Shown here: one piece after another, positions 12,312-23,251 of the stretch
Position numbering within the stretch: the first letter of the stretch is position 1
Layout: each line of letters begins with the position of its first letter
Assembly: GCA_029449245.1 (NCBI GenBank)
Contig: JANATF010000005.1
Location: 2,897,598 to 2,961,597, forward strand
DNA from: Mortierella alpina
Lineage: Eukaryota > Mortierellomycota > Mortierellomycetes > Mortierellales > Mortierellaceae
DNA length: 64,000 bases
Direction: 5' to 3'
Position numbers and translations under genes: made by a program
Notes under the pieces: model-generated
Databases searched by the model: none
Seen by the model: only the letters and a program-made list of their open reading frames with translations
What the model was told of the DNA's origin: nothing

Positions 12312-14036
12312 TCACGATGGCCCCACCTCTGGTGCTTGACACGCCGGCCGGTTCTTGGAGTTATTGCGATGGCGGCCCAGAGCATCCAGCCGCGAAAAGG
12401 ACTTTCCGCACCCATTACACTTGAACGGCTTTGCATTATCATGGATCTTGACGTGTCTCTTCAGATCATGGTTCCGCGCAAACGCAAGTGGGCAGTGGCT
12501 ACAGGAAAAAGGCCGATCGCTGGTATGTGTCCTGGAGTGGGATTTGAGGTTGTACAGACGGGCAAACACCTTGTCGCACCCTGGAAACTCGCATGGAAAG
12601 GAAGGCCCACCCTCCGGGATGGAGGCTGCCGTGTTTTGAAGTGCCCGCGGCGCAGACGGCGTCTTCTTTACCTTCTTCTTCGGTGGTGCCGCCTCATTCT
12701 TTTCTGCATCCTGCGCTGTCCCGAACTGGGATCCCTGAGCCGGAAACTGTCCTAGTGGAGGAGCGAGAAGCCCACTGCTGGCTACGCCCAAATCAGAGAG
12801 TCCAGGAATGCCGCTGTTGGCAATAAGTGACTGTAGCGCCTGTTGGATAGCTGTCGTGTTGGGATCCTGCAAAATCTGCTCGGAAACTGCAGTGTCTTCC
12901 CATTTGATCTGGGTCTTGCCTGTTGCCTTGTCAATCTCAAAAGTGAATCCTTGACTTGAGCTGGCAGGAGCTGGCGTGGCAGTGGCAGTTGACATGGCTG
13001 CATCGCTGCTGTCTCGCGCGATATCTCCTTGTCCAAGACTCAAATTCTGGAGTGCATGGTGATCCAAACCGCCGGTGCTGTTGCTGCTACTGCTGTTGTT
13101 GTCGATCGATGCTGAAATGCCATTGCTATCCTTGTTAATTTCTGCTCGGGTTGCATTGAGTACGGCCTGTGTAAACGCCTCTGTATCGTCATGAAGTTTT
13201 GTCGTCGAGGAGGAGGAGGAAGACGACGTGGGAAAGTTGATGGCGTGCGATATAGAAATAAGAGTGTCTGAAACTGCCTTTCCCGTGTCGTGGGACTTGA
13301 TGACATCCTCCATTGTCTGATGCAGTTGCGCATCCGTCGGGGTTGCATCCTGTACAGCTGAAGCGTCTCCTCCTAGCTTTGACGTCGCGCTATCGACGCT
13401 GGCTGAGGACACATCCTCCGTCAGGGTGGCGGACGGGTTACTGAGCGAGAGCGCGATGAGTTGTAATGCCCTTGCTGCCTGGTTCTGCTCAAACACTTCC
13501 TGGGCTGTCCTTTTACCAGTTTTTTGATTAGATGAAGTGAGAGACAAGACTTGGTTGTAGACAGAGTTGACGTCAAATGCTGTCGACTGAGTTTCCTCTG
13601 ATGACTGTTTACTATCGGGATTCTGTGGTGTGTCCGATGTTTCCAGCTGCTCTTGAAGGTGCGGTGCTGCTTCCTGCTGTGCTGAATGTGCTGCGAGTCC
13701 AGCAGTGGCAGCAGCGACCGTGGCGGCGACCGCAGCGACCGTTTCCTCAGAGACCGTGTCGGTGGGGCCAATAGCAACGGGATCAGACGTCGCTCCTGCA
13801 CTGTCATCCTCAGCCCTGCTTGTCGCGTGTTCCTTGGCGTTCATATGCTCTATCGGCGTCGTGAGAGCTTCAGTCAGCGCGCGGATGTCTTCGGCCGTGG
13901 CCTGGCTGAAGCTGGCAGAGAAGGCCTGAGAGGTCACTGCAGCGACAGCCTCAATGTCCTTGGCGGTTGGGCTCTGGCCTTGCGATTGGGAGGAGGGCGC
14001 CGCATCCGTTGGGTCTGGCTGGTCGTTGGTGTCCAT
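12312..14036 (-). CDS. C2H2 zinc-finger transcription factor, Crz1-like finger array
   Basis: A single-exon protein of 574 residues. Three adjacent zinc fingers sit at the extreme C-terminus (about residues 482-566): CEFPGCDKVFARLYNLKSH, CSHCPLAFARNHDLKRH, and CNGCGKSFSRLDALGRH, the last ending in C2HC form (NRPAC). The order of linker and helix residues (YNLKSH-RTHT-DRPF, HDLKRH, SRLDALGRH) matches calcineurin-responsive Crz1-type factors. A basic stretch (PPKKKVKKTPSAPR) before the fingers is a likely nuclear signal. The remaining N-terminal 450 residues are Ala/Ser/Thr/Gln-rich, acidic and low in complexity, as in activation regions. I see no PxIxIT calcineurin-docking motif that I would stake the name on, so target genes and calcium regulation stay as inference. 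The gene is divergent from RLP24, with 676 bp between starts. Confidence 0.8.
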   Translation of the reverse strand: MDTNDQPDPTDAAPSSQSQGQSPTAKDIEAVAAVTSQAFSASFSQATAEDIRALTEALTTPIEHMNAKEHATSRAEDDSAGATSDPVAIGPTDTVSEETVAAVAATVAAATAGLAAHSAQQEAAPHLQEQLETSDTPQNPDSKQSSEETQSTAFDVNSVYNQVLSLTSSNQKTGKRTAQEVFEQNQAARALQLIALSLSNPSATLTEDVSSASVDSATSKLGGDASAVQDATPTDAQLHQTMEDVIKSHDTGKAVSDTLISISHAINFPTSSSSSSSTTKLHDDTEAFTQAVLNATRAEINKDSNGISASIDNNSSSSNSTGGLDHHALQNLSLGQGDIARDSSDAAMSTATATPAPASSSQGFTFEIDKATGKTQIKWEDTAVSEQILQDPNTTAIQQALQSLIANSGIPGLSDLGVASSGLLAPPLGQFPAQGSQFGTAQDAEKNEAAPPKKKVKKTPSAPRALQNTAASIPEGGPSFPCEFPGCDKVFARLYNLKSHSRTHTSDRPFSCSHCPLAFARNHDLKRHVKIHDNAKPFKCNGCGKSFSRLDALGRHRNNSKNRPACQAPEVGPS

Positions 14037-14712
14037 GATGGTTGTGCAGGCTGCGATTTAAGCGACCGGGGACGCGTTCAAGAGCGATGTGATCCCAGGC
14101 CGAGGTCCCTTGGCGGTAGAATGGGCGGATGGCAGCTACAGGGTAGCTGGCAGGACAAAAACGTGGTGATGGAGAGTCAAATGAAAAAAGCGCGCGAGCG
14201 AGAGACAGCGGGCCAAAGAGGACAGCACGGCAGGACAAGGCGAGAGAAGATGCAGACGTGCGTGTTTGTCCGTGTCTGCGTCTGGGCGTGTGTTTGTGTG
14301 TGTGTTTGTGCGTGTATGCCTGTGAATGTGTGAATGTGTGTGTGCGCGTAGGAGACAGAGAAGAAGGCGAGGGAGTAAACAGAAAAGAGAAAAGCGTACG
14401 AGTGGATGGAATGGGGGATGGGCCAGAGGGAAGGCCGGTTGCCGTGAAGTGGGGGGGGGGGGGGTTATATCACGTGTGTGGACTGTGTTAAGGGTCTGTT
14501 TACCTTTCCACTATTTTTTTCTTTTTTTTGGGCATAGCACCCACTCTGCAGCAGCCTTTTTTCTGTTTCCTCTGCCTCTGCCCCATTACGCATTGTCCAT
14601 CCCTTCCATCGCTGCTCCTTGTCCTTTAGTCCTCTCTCTGTACAACTGCCAGATACCTCCCCTTTCAACTCAACCACCACAACCACCCCGTCCTCTCCAC
14701 CGTTAATCAGCC
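14037..14712. promoter_or_regulatory. Divergent promoter between the C2H2 factor and RLP24
   Basis: 676 bases shared by two divergent genes. It holds a degenerate GT-rich microsatellite at about 14262-14350, then a run of 14 G at 14451-14464. TTATAT and the palindrome CACGTG (14471-14476) follow directly. CACGTG is the E-box core bound by bHLH factors in fungi, but whether it is used here is unknown. The last 200 bases before RLP24 are pyrimidine-rich. Confidence 0.5.
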
Positions 14713-15580
14713 ATGCGTTTGGAAAAGTGCTACTTTTGCTCGTCAACATGCTACCCTGGACACGGCACCATGTTTGTCCGTAACGACTCCAAGGTGCGTT
14801 TTCTTGTTGGGTCTCTACAGATCTGGCTCCAAGGGTCTTTCCGTCCCTTGTGTTTACTCTACCAGCTTCCGATGGGCCTCATCATATACATTGGACATCA
14901 GCCAAGAACCCCTGGCTGTTGTCATGGGCTTCATCGTTTGACTCTGGAGATTGAGACGGAGCTTGACCACATACAGTGAAAGTAGACAGTTATTAACCCC
15001 TGCCGTATTCTTTGATAGACATTCCGCTTCTGCAGATCAAAATGCCACAAGAACTTCAAGATGAAGCGCAACCCTCGTAAGGTCCGCTGGACCAAGGCCT
15101 TCCGCAAGGCTGCTGGCAAGGAGATGACTATTGTACGTTTTTGCTGGCCAGGATTGGACCCACGATATTTGTGTTGCTACTGCATTATGTCCCTCATCTG
15201 CCTGGAGACCCGTTTCCTTGATGGTTTGCTGGATCACGACACTCGATACTCATCTGCCTCATGTTTTTCTTCTCTCCAATCCAAATTTGTAGGACTCTAC
15301 ATTCCAGTTCGAGAAGCGCCGCAACATCCCTGTCAGATACGACCGCGACCTCATGGCAACGACGATCAAGGCTCTCAAGCGTTCTCAGGAGATCAAGGCC
15401 AAGCGCGAGCGTGTGTTCTACAAGAACAGGATGTCGGGCAACAAGCTGCGTGTGAAGAACGAGAACCAGGCGCTTATCCAGAAGCACATCCACCTTGTCG
15501 ACACTCCCGCCATCAAGAACCTTGCCCAGGTCCAGAAGGTGGCGCAGAAGAACAAGCTCATGGATGTCGACATGTCATAA
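14713..15580 (+). CDS. RLP24: Ribosome biogenesis protein RLP24 (eL24-like)
   Basis: RLP24 is a shuttling 60S assembly factor that holds the eL24 position until cytoplasmic maturation. Three exons join in frame: 14713-14793, 15019-15132 and 15293-15580, giving about 160 residues. The N-terminal zinc ribbon is clear: [18 protein letters not shown] supplies CxxC, and [20 protein letters not shown] supplies the second pair. The stretch [14 protein letters not shown] followed by [10 protein letters not shown] separates RLP24 from ribosomal eL24. The C-terminal part is a basic helix rich in Lys and Arg, as in the family. Length and start agree with the family. It is probably coregulated with other ribosome-biogenesis genes; I see no specific element proving it. 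Confidence 0.92.
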
Positions 15581-16639
15581 GCACGTCGGTTCTTCTACTT
15601 TTCAATATGCCCTCGTTTCTCGATCTGTACTTGTCATCTCACTTTCATTCTATCAGCATTCTCGTGTGTGTTTTTTTGCAACGTTTATAAAATACAAAAA
15701 AACGCCCGCTCCATTGTACCCCCCTTTTTCTTGATTGCCTATTTTCTTTTTTCGGTTGGGCCTCTTGGGCCTCCTCTTTGGCCTTGATATGACTTCATTG
15801 ACTTTCATTTCCGTTGCAGCAGAGCAAGAGGCTGTATAGGACACAGGGGGGATGATGTAGTGACAGAAGGCAGCACTGTTAAAGAGACGGGACCTGGAGC
15901 GCAAAGCAACGCACAAGGGCGCAGAGAGTGCGAGTGCGTGGGGGGAGTGGGTGTGGTGAGTGAGGCCAAGGTGCGGGCGATGGGGTCATCCAAGCGAGAT
16001 AGTGTGATAGTGTGTCGATGGGTGCGGCGGGAGAGTGGGAACGGACTTTGAAAACTCTCTATCTGTGTCTTCCTCTCACTCTTGCGCGCTTCTTTTTCCC
16101 TTTTGTCCTTTTGTCCTTTTGTCCTATTCTCCATCTTGCCCTTGCTCCTTGTCCTTGTGCTTTGTCTCTGTCCTTGTCCTTGTCTGTGTCCTTGTCCTTT
16201 TCCTTGTCCTTGTCCTTGTGTCCTCCCCTCCTTCCTTCTCTCTCCCTCTCCGTCTCTCTCTCTCTCTGTCTCTCTCTCTCTCTTTTTCTCACTCTCTCAC
16301 TCTCTCACTCGCGTGTCTTTTTCCTCCCTCTCGCTCTGCAGACGTGTACATCGTCGTCTCCCCAGCTCCCGCATCTCCGCCCCTGCTCGGCTCATAGCCT
16401 CATCACTTTATCATCTCCCGACCCCCATCCCATCTAACTATAAACTGCCTCGCTTTCATCCTCTCGATCTCGTCTTGTCCTCATCCTCTCTTCCTTCGTT
16501 CTCTCTCTCTCCTCTCCTTCTCTCCCTCTCGCCTTCTCGTCTTCTCCTCTTCTCCTCTTCTCCTCTTCTCCTCGATATCCTCGATATCCTCGACATCCTC
16601 GTCACCTCGCTTCCTATTTCACGCAGCATAGACATCACC
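15581..16639. other. Intergenic and pyrimidine-rich leader of the F-box gene
   Basis: 1.06 kb. From about 16085 to 16610 the plus strand is almost wholly C and T, including degenerate TTGTCC hexamers (16090-16225), CT runs and CTCTTCTC repeats just before the ATG. Frames that stay open through it give only Ser/Leu/Pro low-complexity translation, so I do not extend the F-box protein upstream. Confidence 0.7.
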
Positions 16640-18121
16640 ATGGCATTCGAGAGCAACGAAGATCTTGAGCAGTCGGTCGAGGCCCTTTCAATAGCATCGC
16701 CTCAATCCCCTCAGGCCCAGACACCCAAGATTCCCGATGGCTCACACCCACACCCATACCCATACGCGAGCCCGTATTACTTTGCAAGCAGCCTCAGCAG
16801 CGCGAGCAGTAACAGCTTCAACAACTCGACAGCAGATCTGCATCAGCAGTCGGACCAGGATCACCAGGTCACCACAGGAGAAAATGGCTCGACCGTTGGG
16901 ATCCACTCGCTTAAGCCCTCGTTGCTGCGATACATCTTTTCCTTTCTGGCCATTCAGCACTACGACTACCTCAACCATCGCACCCATACCCTCTACAACC
17001 ACCTGGGCCCTGTCAGTCTCGTCTGCAAGACTTGGAATAATATTGCATCGCCTCTTCTTTGGCAGGAGCGCACCTTCCACGGATGGAAGGCCGGCGAGGA
17101 GCTCAACGTGTTCTTGCAGCTCACCGAGAACGCAGACTTTTCCTCGACGCACGAATATGGCGAGTTTGTGAAGCGGATCGAGATTATTGATTCGCACGAC
17201 GTGGTCGACAAACAGAACGGCCAGTTCGTCATCAACTGGATCACTCCCGATGTCGTCCTCGCACTGTCAGAGCACTGCAGCAAGCGACTTCGGGACCTAA
17301 CACTGGTCTTTGCAACAGGACGCCAAGTATCGACAGAGACCGAGGAGGGCGAGGGTCTGATCCCCTGGGGTGCTCTTGCAGAGTCGTGTCGTCGTCTGTT
17401 CATGCTTTCGCTCGCCAACTATATCTGCCCGATCCTGCCACTAGGAAATGGCCACCCTATCCACATGTTTGCCACCCACACCAATCCCTTGACAGAGCTG
17501 GTCCTGAAGCGCTGCAAAAACATCCCCGCCGAGACCTTTCAACAACTGGCCCGGACCTGCGGAAAGGCCCTCACCAAGCTGGTGCTGCTAGACTCGGACG
17601 ACTGTCTGGGAGTGGATGAGATTATAGAGTTTGCAAGGCACTGTCCCGACCTGCGACATGTGAGCGTCTCCTGGATCGAGTCTGTGACGCCAAGGATCAA
17701 TGACGATGCCCTTCTGGAACTGACCTCGAACTGTGCGCGACTCGAGTACATCTCGCTCTTGGACGCGATCGAGATCTCGGACGTGTCCTTCCAAACTCTG
17801 TCAAAGTTGCGGTACCTGCGCAATCTCATCTTGCCTCGGGCAGGCACTGCCGAGAGCGGGATGGCCTATCGCCAAGAATCGCTTGTCGCGCTGGCCAAGA
17901 ACTGCAAGCGACTGGAGCAACTGCATCTCGTTGCCCCAGGAGCAACCACCAGCCGGTTTTTTGAAGCGCTCCTCTACTGTCCTCACCTTCAAGTTCTGGT
18001 CATTGTGGAGTTGTCCAAGGGGCTGTTGATCGATCAACGGTTCAAGACTCTTGGGTTGGCGAAATATGTCGATCCGGAATCAGTAGAGGCCTACAAGCTC
18101 GTCTGGCACAAGAAAACATGA
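16640..18121 (+). CDS. F-box/LRR-type protein, putative SCF substrate receptor
   Basis: A single-exon protein of 493 residues. The F-box-like motif lies at about residues 88-140 (SLKPSLLRYIFSFLAIQ, then VSLVCKTWNNIASPLLW). The rest has the irregular leucine-rich pattern of fungal F-box/LRR proteins (CSKRLRDLTLVF, NPLTELVLKRCKNI, CPDLRHVSVSWIES, CARLEYISLLDAIEISD, CKRLEQLHLV). Such proteins bind Skp1 through the F-box and choose targets for ubiquitination by SCF ligases. The N-terminal 85 residues are Ser/Pro/Gln/His-rich. ATG 16640 sits in CACCATGG, a good context, right after the pyrimidine leader. Many paralogues of this type exist in Mucoromycota-like fungi; the substrate cannot be told. 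Confidence 0.8.
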   Translation: MAFESNEDLEQSVEALSIASPQSPQAQTPKIPDGSHPHPYPYASPYYFASSLSSASSNSFNNSTADLHQQSDQDHQVTTGENGSTVGIHSLKPSLLRYIFSFLAIQHYDYLNHRTHTLYNHLGPVSLVCKTWNNIASPLLWQERTFHGWKAGEELNVFLQLTENADFSSTHEYGEFVKRIEIIDSHDVVDKQNGQFVINWITPDVVLALSEHCSKRLRDLTLVFATGRQVSTETEEGEGLIPWGALAESCRRLFMLSLANYICPILPLGNGHPIHMFATHTNPLTELVLKRCKNIPAETFQQLARTCGKALTKLVLLDSDDCLGVDEIIEFARHCPDLRHVSVSWIESVTPRINDDALLELTSNCARLEYISLLDAIEISDVSFQTLSKLRYLRNLILPRAGTAESGMAYRQESLVALAKNCKRLEQLHLVAPGATTSRFFEALLYCPHLQVLVIVELSKGLLIDQRFKTLGLAKYVDPESVEAYKLVWHKKT

Positions 18122-18453
18122 AAAGGAGGCTGACAGGCGGCCCACATCTATCATGGATACCTCGAGGAGGAGAAAGCAAGGACCTCATGTTCGTCATGCG
18201 AGAGAACCGATAGCCACAGCACCGAGGAGATGAGCCTTACTATCGCTCGAACAACAACCGCCAATCGGTTCCAGTAGCTCTGCCACTACCACCACTACCA
18301 CTATTACTACTGCTACAACTTCTACTACTACCCCTATTACCCCTACAGCAACACCAACAACTACAGCTCCTTCAACTACCCTTCATCTGCACATAACTCG
18401 CCTTCCAGAACTTGAAAAATGAACAGGGCAGCAAGCCAACAACTATTTTATTT
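18122..18453. repeat. Convergent spacer with a degenerate ACT/ACC microsatellite
   Basis: Between the F-box gene (plus) and the SGNH gene (minus). Bases about 18282-18380 are built of CTACC/ACTACT-type trinucleotides. No gene is seen. Confidence 0.6.
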
Positions 18454-19158
18454 CTATTCTTGCTCCTGTTCCTGTCCCTGTTCCTGAATCATTAACAACA
18501 CATCGTCGTAGATAGACTCTGCCATACGCTGATAGCCTGTGGCTGTATAATGCAGCGAATCTTGCCAATAGCGCTCGCGAGTGGCTTCAGACAGGAGGAT
18601 GTGGTTGAACTGCAAGTCTGGACGGTTGAGGTCAAGGACTCGCTTTTTGGGACAGTCGCGCAACAATATGCGGCGGTTAAGCGCATCCTTGACGTCCTTG
18701 AAGCGAGGATCCAGGCGATCAAATACGACGTAAGGAACTGTGAGGTGAAGAAAGGCCTTGAGGTGAGGAGCCTTCATCAGCATGTCGTAAATGCCCTCAA
18801 ACGAGATGCGGGCAGCAATCTCCTCAGTTGACACCGTGAGATCATCCGTGTCCATCCCTCCAAGATCATTGGTCCCGCCGAGGAGGATCAGGTAGTGGAA
18901 AGTGTCTTGGCGCAGGAGAGTGTAGAGCCTTTCTTGCATCTGGGGAACAGTGTCTCCGTTGACGCCAGCATTCACAAAGATGATGTTGTTATAGCCGCGT
19001 GCTTTAAGCAGGTTCGACAGGCAGCTGGAGTATGGCATCATGAGCTGATAGTCGATGGTGCCTGCAGTTAGCGAGTCGCCGAGGCACAGGACTCTTATTT
19101 CGTTGTTGCCACTGCTGCTGCTGCTACTGCTGCCAGGCCATGATGCTGTTGAGCTCAT
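18454..19158 (-). CDS. SGNH/GDSL-type hydrolase (isoamyl-acetate-hydrolase-like esterase)
   Basis: About 234 residues from the ATG at 19156-19158. All SGNH blocks are present: block I RVLCLGDSLTAG (nucleophile Ser near residue 29), block II VNAGVNGDT, block III LLGGTNDLGG, and block V DSLHYTATGYQ with the catalytic Asp and His three residues apart. The family hydrolyses esters or acyl groups of small molecules, lipids or sugars; the short fungal IAH1-like members have a similar length. The open frame continues upstream to 19368, but those 70 residues look non-conserved. I therefore start at the methionine before the Ser-rich N-terminus. No signal peptide is seen, so it is probably intracellular. 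A short Gln/Glu repeat (EQGQEQEQE) ends the protein. Confidence 0.85.
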   Translation of the reverse strand: MSSTASWPGSSSSSSSGNNEIRVLCLGDSLTAGTIDYQLMMPYSSCLSNLLKARGYNNIIFVNAGVNGDTVPQMQERLYTLLRQDTFHYLILLGGTNDLGGMDTDDLTVSTEEIAARISFEGIYDMLMKAPHLKAFLHLTVPYVVFDRLDPRFKDVKDALNRRILLRDCPKKRVLDLNRPDLQFNHILLSEATRERYWQDSLHYTATGYQRMAESIYDDVLLMIQEQGQEQEQE

Positions 19159-20070
19159 CCTGAACGCGTGTTGGCTGGGGTGAAGACCCAGCAGGAAGGG
19201 AGGCAAAGTAGAAGGAAAGGGCACGAGCCAAAAGAAGGGTGGCTTGAGAGTGGGTCTCAGGCTGTGGCACACATATTTCTGCACCTTGTCTTTTCTCCAC
19301 GCGTTCCACGCTTCACCCTCACTGGCGCCAGCCAGGGTGTGCCCCGACAGCCCACAGCTCCCTTTCAAAAGGCCACCATCCTGACAAGACCTCCCTGCTC
19401 AGGATCTCTAGCTTCCTCCATGCTCTGACCTGCGGGAACGAGCAAAATACCCTGTAGCACGAGCCTTCACTCTTTACCTTTTTTTAGGAGCTTGGACAAG
19501 CTGCCACGATGGCTCGCCTAGCGTTGAGCGAGAGCTCGAGCCCACGGTGGAAAGCAACGATGTAAGGCAGAATGAACCAACATGACTCTCATTCCCGCCA
19601 TGGGCACTGAAATGAGCTTCAGCGCATTGACTTTTCCCCATGACTTTTCGCGCGAGCGCATTACAGGGAAAAGTAAGTGCCTTCTCTATGACTGAAGACT
19701 GACCTCAAAGGCAACGGTACATAATACTGGCTCCTCCGTATGCACCTCGTCATGAGTGGAGTGCGTATATGGCTAGCACCGCTCTCCATACCGTCCTGAC
19801 CTTGGCGTGATGTTATCCTGCTTGGCGAAGCAACATCATCTAGACTTACACGCGCATCCTTCTTTTTTTTTTCTTGCCTTTGCCATCGCCTGCACTAGAA
19901 GTCGAGGAGAGCTGTCGAGGCTCTTTCCCCTGAAGTGGCGGCAACTCACTCAAAGACGAGAATATTTTCTGTCTTTGCATACCTTGCTCTGCTACGTGCA
20001 GATCCGCGCATAGCACAACAGCGAGTGTGCGCTGCATTTTCAAGGGTCTCAACACGATACATGCTACCAT

Positions 20071-20450
20071 CCCAAAAGCCAATCCAGGTCGCTAAAACGC
20101 CTACATACCCTCTTTCATCTATCTCTTCTCCACACCTGCCAGCCCTGTCCTATGCCGATGTGCTGCCAGCCCATGACGCTCAGCAGATCACTGACACGCC
20201 TGCGAACCCTTCTTTCGGCTCTTTTCCTCTGACCCTGCGCTAGACACTGCCAGACCCAAGGGTGACCTTTGCAATACTGCCTCGAGATGAGAATGCAGTA
20301 CATCCGGACACCCTCGAAAGCGGACTGACAAAAAGGTAAGTTCCTATCGCGAGATCATCGTGCTATATCACTCGCTCTGCCCTACACTATAAGCCCATAA
20401 AGCCAAACCAGATCGCTGACACGCCTGTTCCCTTCTATCGTTTGTTTCCT
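20071..20450 (+). repeat. Three diverged copies of a short repeat
   Basis: Copies read CCAGGTCGCTAAAACGCC, GCAGATCACTGACACGCC and CCAGATCGCTGACACGCC. Each is followed within a few bases by CCCTTCT or CCCTCTTTC. The first and third are also preceded by AAAGCCAA. Spacing is about 95 and 220 bases. Confidence 0.55.
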
Positions 20451-23120
20451 TTTTCTCTTTTACCCAGCACAGCCCGCAGCAAGGCACGTGGGCGAGTGCA
20501 GTGAGTGATGCAATGCTGGTTCCAGACACACTCAACAGCGTCTTTGCCTGAGGCGGCTTGCAACTCGTTCGTATTGAAGATTGCGCAAGAGTGCCTGAGC
20601 AAGGCAAAGGGTATGTTCGTACCGCTTATGTGTCTCATTCTACGCCTCATTCTCACAAATACCGTCTAGGCTCTTCCACGCCCACGGTTCTAACTTTCAG
20701 AAATAGATTCGTAAGGACTGCGGCTGCGGAACTGCGTGCTTAATGTCAACTCGGTAATCAGGGAGTGTCTACGGATCGCTGCAACTCTTTCAAGGTAGGC
20801 AGTCCGTTATAACAACGTGCGTTTTACACGTGTTTGTCATAGGCAATTATCCTCCAACCCCCTTGTGAGTGCGCTTGTGCATATTCATCGACTATGGGTA
20901 CCAACGGAGGGGTGAGGGTTTACAGGCCCGAGCTACAACGCCGTGGTGTGTGGTGAGTGATACAAAGGATGAGTGTAAAGAAGGGTCTGTGGGATGTCCA
21001 GTGACACTCATAAATTTGTGTGTTGACGCTTAATGTCTGCAGACAAAACGTATTGTGGAGAAGGTGCATTTAGTATTGGTAATCACGCAGCAACCTTTGA
21101 ATAGTTCAAGAACGTGGGTGAGGGTACATATTGTCTAAAGAGGAGGCCAATCATGGACATAGCCGGCAAGTGCTGGCGAGAAGGCCTTGAAGTGGGCTCT
21201 GGGCTTTTGGAAGTACTGTAAGACTGAAAGCACTTGGATTTTTTTGCAGCTTTCTTGTTTATGATCTGTGTTTGTATTTTGCTCTCGGCTCGACAACTCC
21301 AGGGTTCAAGCCAAGTGCTGGGAAAGATCAGTTAGGGCTGCGGCTCTGCTTGACTATGGCAACACCACGTCTGCAAAAGTAGAGCTGTATGGGTTGTAGG
21401 GTGTAGCGAAACAGCAAATGCATTTGGATGAAGACCCCCTTTCGACACTGTACCTCCAACGACATACAACGACATATACAGCAAGCACATGGATGGCCTA
21501 CCATGCAGTGCAATGCAGAGTGCGGCGATCCAACTCCAAGGGGACATTTATTGCAGTCGAACACAAGTTTTAGATCATGTACCTTATGCAGTACCGAAGA
21601 GAGGACGAGTGCCTCGGGACGGGAAGGTGGGTAGGAGTAGGAGGGCCATCTTTGCGGAGAAGAGGTGCGCGCCCTTTCACGAGGCTTTAGCCTAATTGCC
21701 TCGACTACTGGCCTTCGCTTGCGTTTGTTTACTGGCGTTCGGAACAAGTCTCGGCTGGACTACGTCGATCGAGGTAAGATACAAACGCGGGGGACAGTTC
21801 TGGCACGCGCTTGCCTCGCATGCCAGCCTTTGCGGAGGGCAAGAGCAGGTGATGGTTGAGCGCAAACACGTCTGGTAGGCAAGAGGAGACCCGTGTGTGT
21901 GTGTGGAGCTCAATTGCTAATTGCCCAGCCAACTGCCTCCCCCCTTTTTGTGTGTTTGTTGACAGTATGTGCATGCATGTATGATCCCTGTCGGCGTTCA
22001 CAACAATCATCATAAGCACTCTCCCTCCACATTTACAGGTGTAACACAGAACTATATCCCCGCGTATCGCTCCTCTGTCCCCTCTCGTCATCCTCACCCA
22101 TCCGCTCGCTCCCTCGCGTCTAATGATGCGAGGGTGGTACTCCCCCAAAGTTGATCGCGCATTCGCCCGCGATGCAGTCGGACGCTACAATGGGCGACAG
22201 ACACACGCACGTACACATATCCACCCCTTATTTTACCACGAACACCAACGCCGGAGTTGTGGCTAGCGTATCATGGAGTGTCATGCATGCCGGCCTGTAA
22301 TGCACATTCCTCTTCTTCGATCCTATCACATCTCACTTGAAATCTCTCGATCATCTTTTGTTTTTTTTTCCACTGGTGTGCCGGTTTTATTTTTCTTCAC
22401 CTGGAAGTAGACGTTTCTTCGGGTGAGGAGCCAGCAGTTGTTTTCCTTCTTCACTCTATCATGTGGGTCGCCTTGGCCTCTTGGCGAATTTGAGTGCCTC
22501 TCTGGCGTTCGCTTCGGTACCCCAAAGTAAATACTCTCTTGCTATACACCTGCTAATGCAGAATTTCGTGGCGCGCCTTCCCAATTGGTGTAGGTGAATC
22601 CTGGCAATTGCCAGCGAACGCAGAGCCCGTCTGGCGCTTGACAACTTTAATACTTTAAGACCACCCGCATGGGTTGGTTAGCATGCTGCCTGTCGCCTGC
22701 CGCCTGTCGCGCGTCGCACTTCCTGGCGTACATGCACAGTACAGTACTTGACTCCGCACCAGACAAAACAGTGTCGAAAAATGCCCTATTGTCCGCTTGT
22801 GTAGCATTTCCTCGTAAACAAATACAACCTACAGAGCTGGCTTCGGGCAAGGGGTCAGGCGCCAAGTTCTCCTCTATCTCCTCTATCTTGCACCACCTTT
22901 ACTCTACGCGAAGAGTGTTTCTCGTTCCTTGGTCTTTTCTCACTCCTTTCCTCGTGTCAACGGAGGTCTTTGCGCAAGGAGACCGATACGCGTTATGGAC
23001 CATATTGATTGCAAAACTCGTCATGAGGTGTTACTGCATGTTTGAACGGTGTAGTATACATTCCCTCAACGATTGAGTCTGAATGAAGCAAAGAAAGTTC
23101 GGTTGGAATTCAGGAACGAG

Positions 23121-23128
23121 TATAAAAG
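23121..23128 (+). promoter_or_regulatory. TATA box of the lipase gene
   Basis: TATAAAAG lies 124-131 bases upstream of the lipase ATG (23252). The pyrimidine-rich segment after it is the likely leader. Confidence 0.55.
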
Positions 23129-23251
23129 GACTAGGGTTCGCGTGAACCTTTAGATCCCTTGTCGCAGCATCTTCACTCATCTTCTGCTCCCCGCCTCCTC
23201 CTCCTCCTGCATTCTCTCATTCCGCCTTTCCCTTCCGGACCCGCCATCATC

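Larger units (their letters stand above)
19159..23251. other. 4.1-kb gene-poor stretch
   Basis: I find no coding region with family resemblance and no clear tRNA. The stretch carries three diverged copies of a roughly 35-45 base motif around CAGATCGCTGACACGCCT (20071-20125, 20165-20225, 20393-20450) and scattered pyrimidine tracts. The end contains the lipase promoter. It may be an old insertion or a decayed gene. Confidence 0.5.

Noticed and set aside
16082-16639. N-terminal extension of the F-box protein by 186 residues
   Set aside because: The segment is the translation of a CT-rich leader (Ser/Leu/Pro only). The ATG at 16640 has good context and starts a normal protein.
19159-19368. Longer start for the SGNH hydrolase
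   Set aside because: The extra 70 residues show no targeting signal or conservation-like pattern, and the family core starts soon after the inner methionine.
21285-21330. tRNA-like B box (GGGTTCAAGCC)
   Set aside because: No matching A box, acceptor stem or cloverleaf could be found around it.
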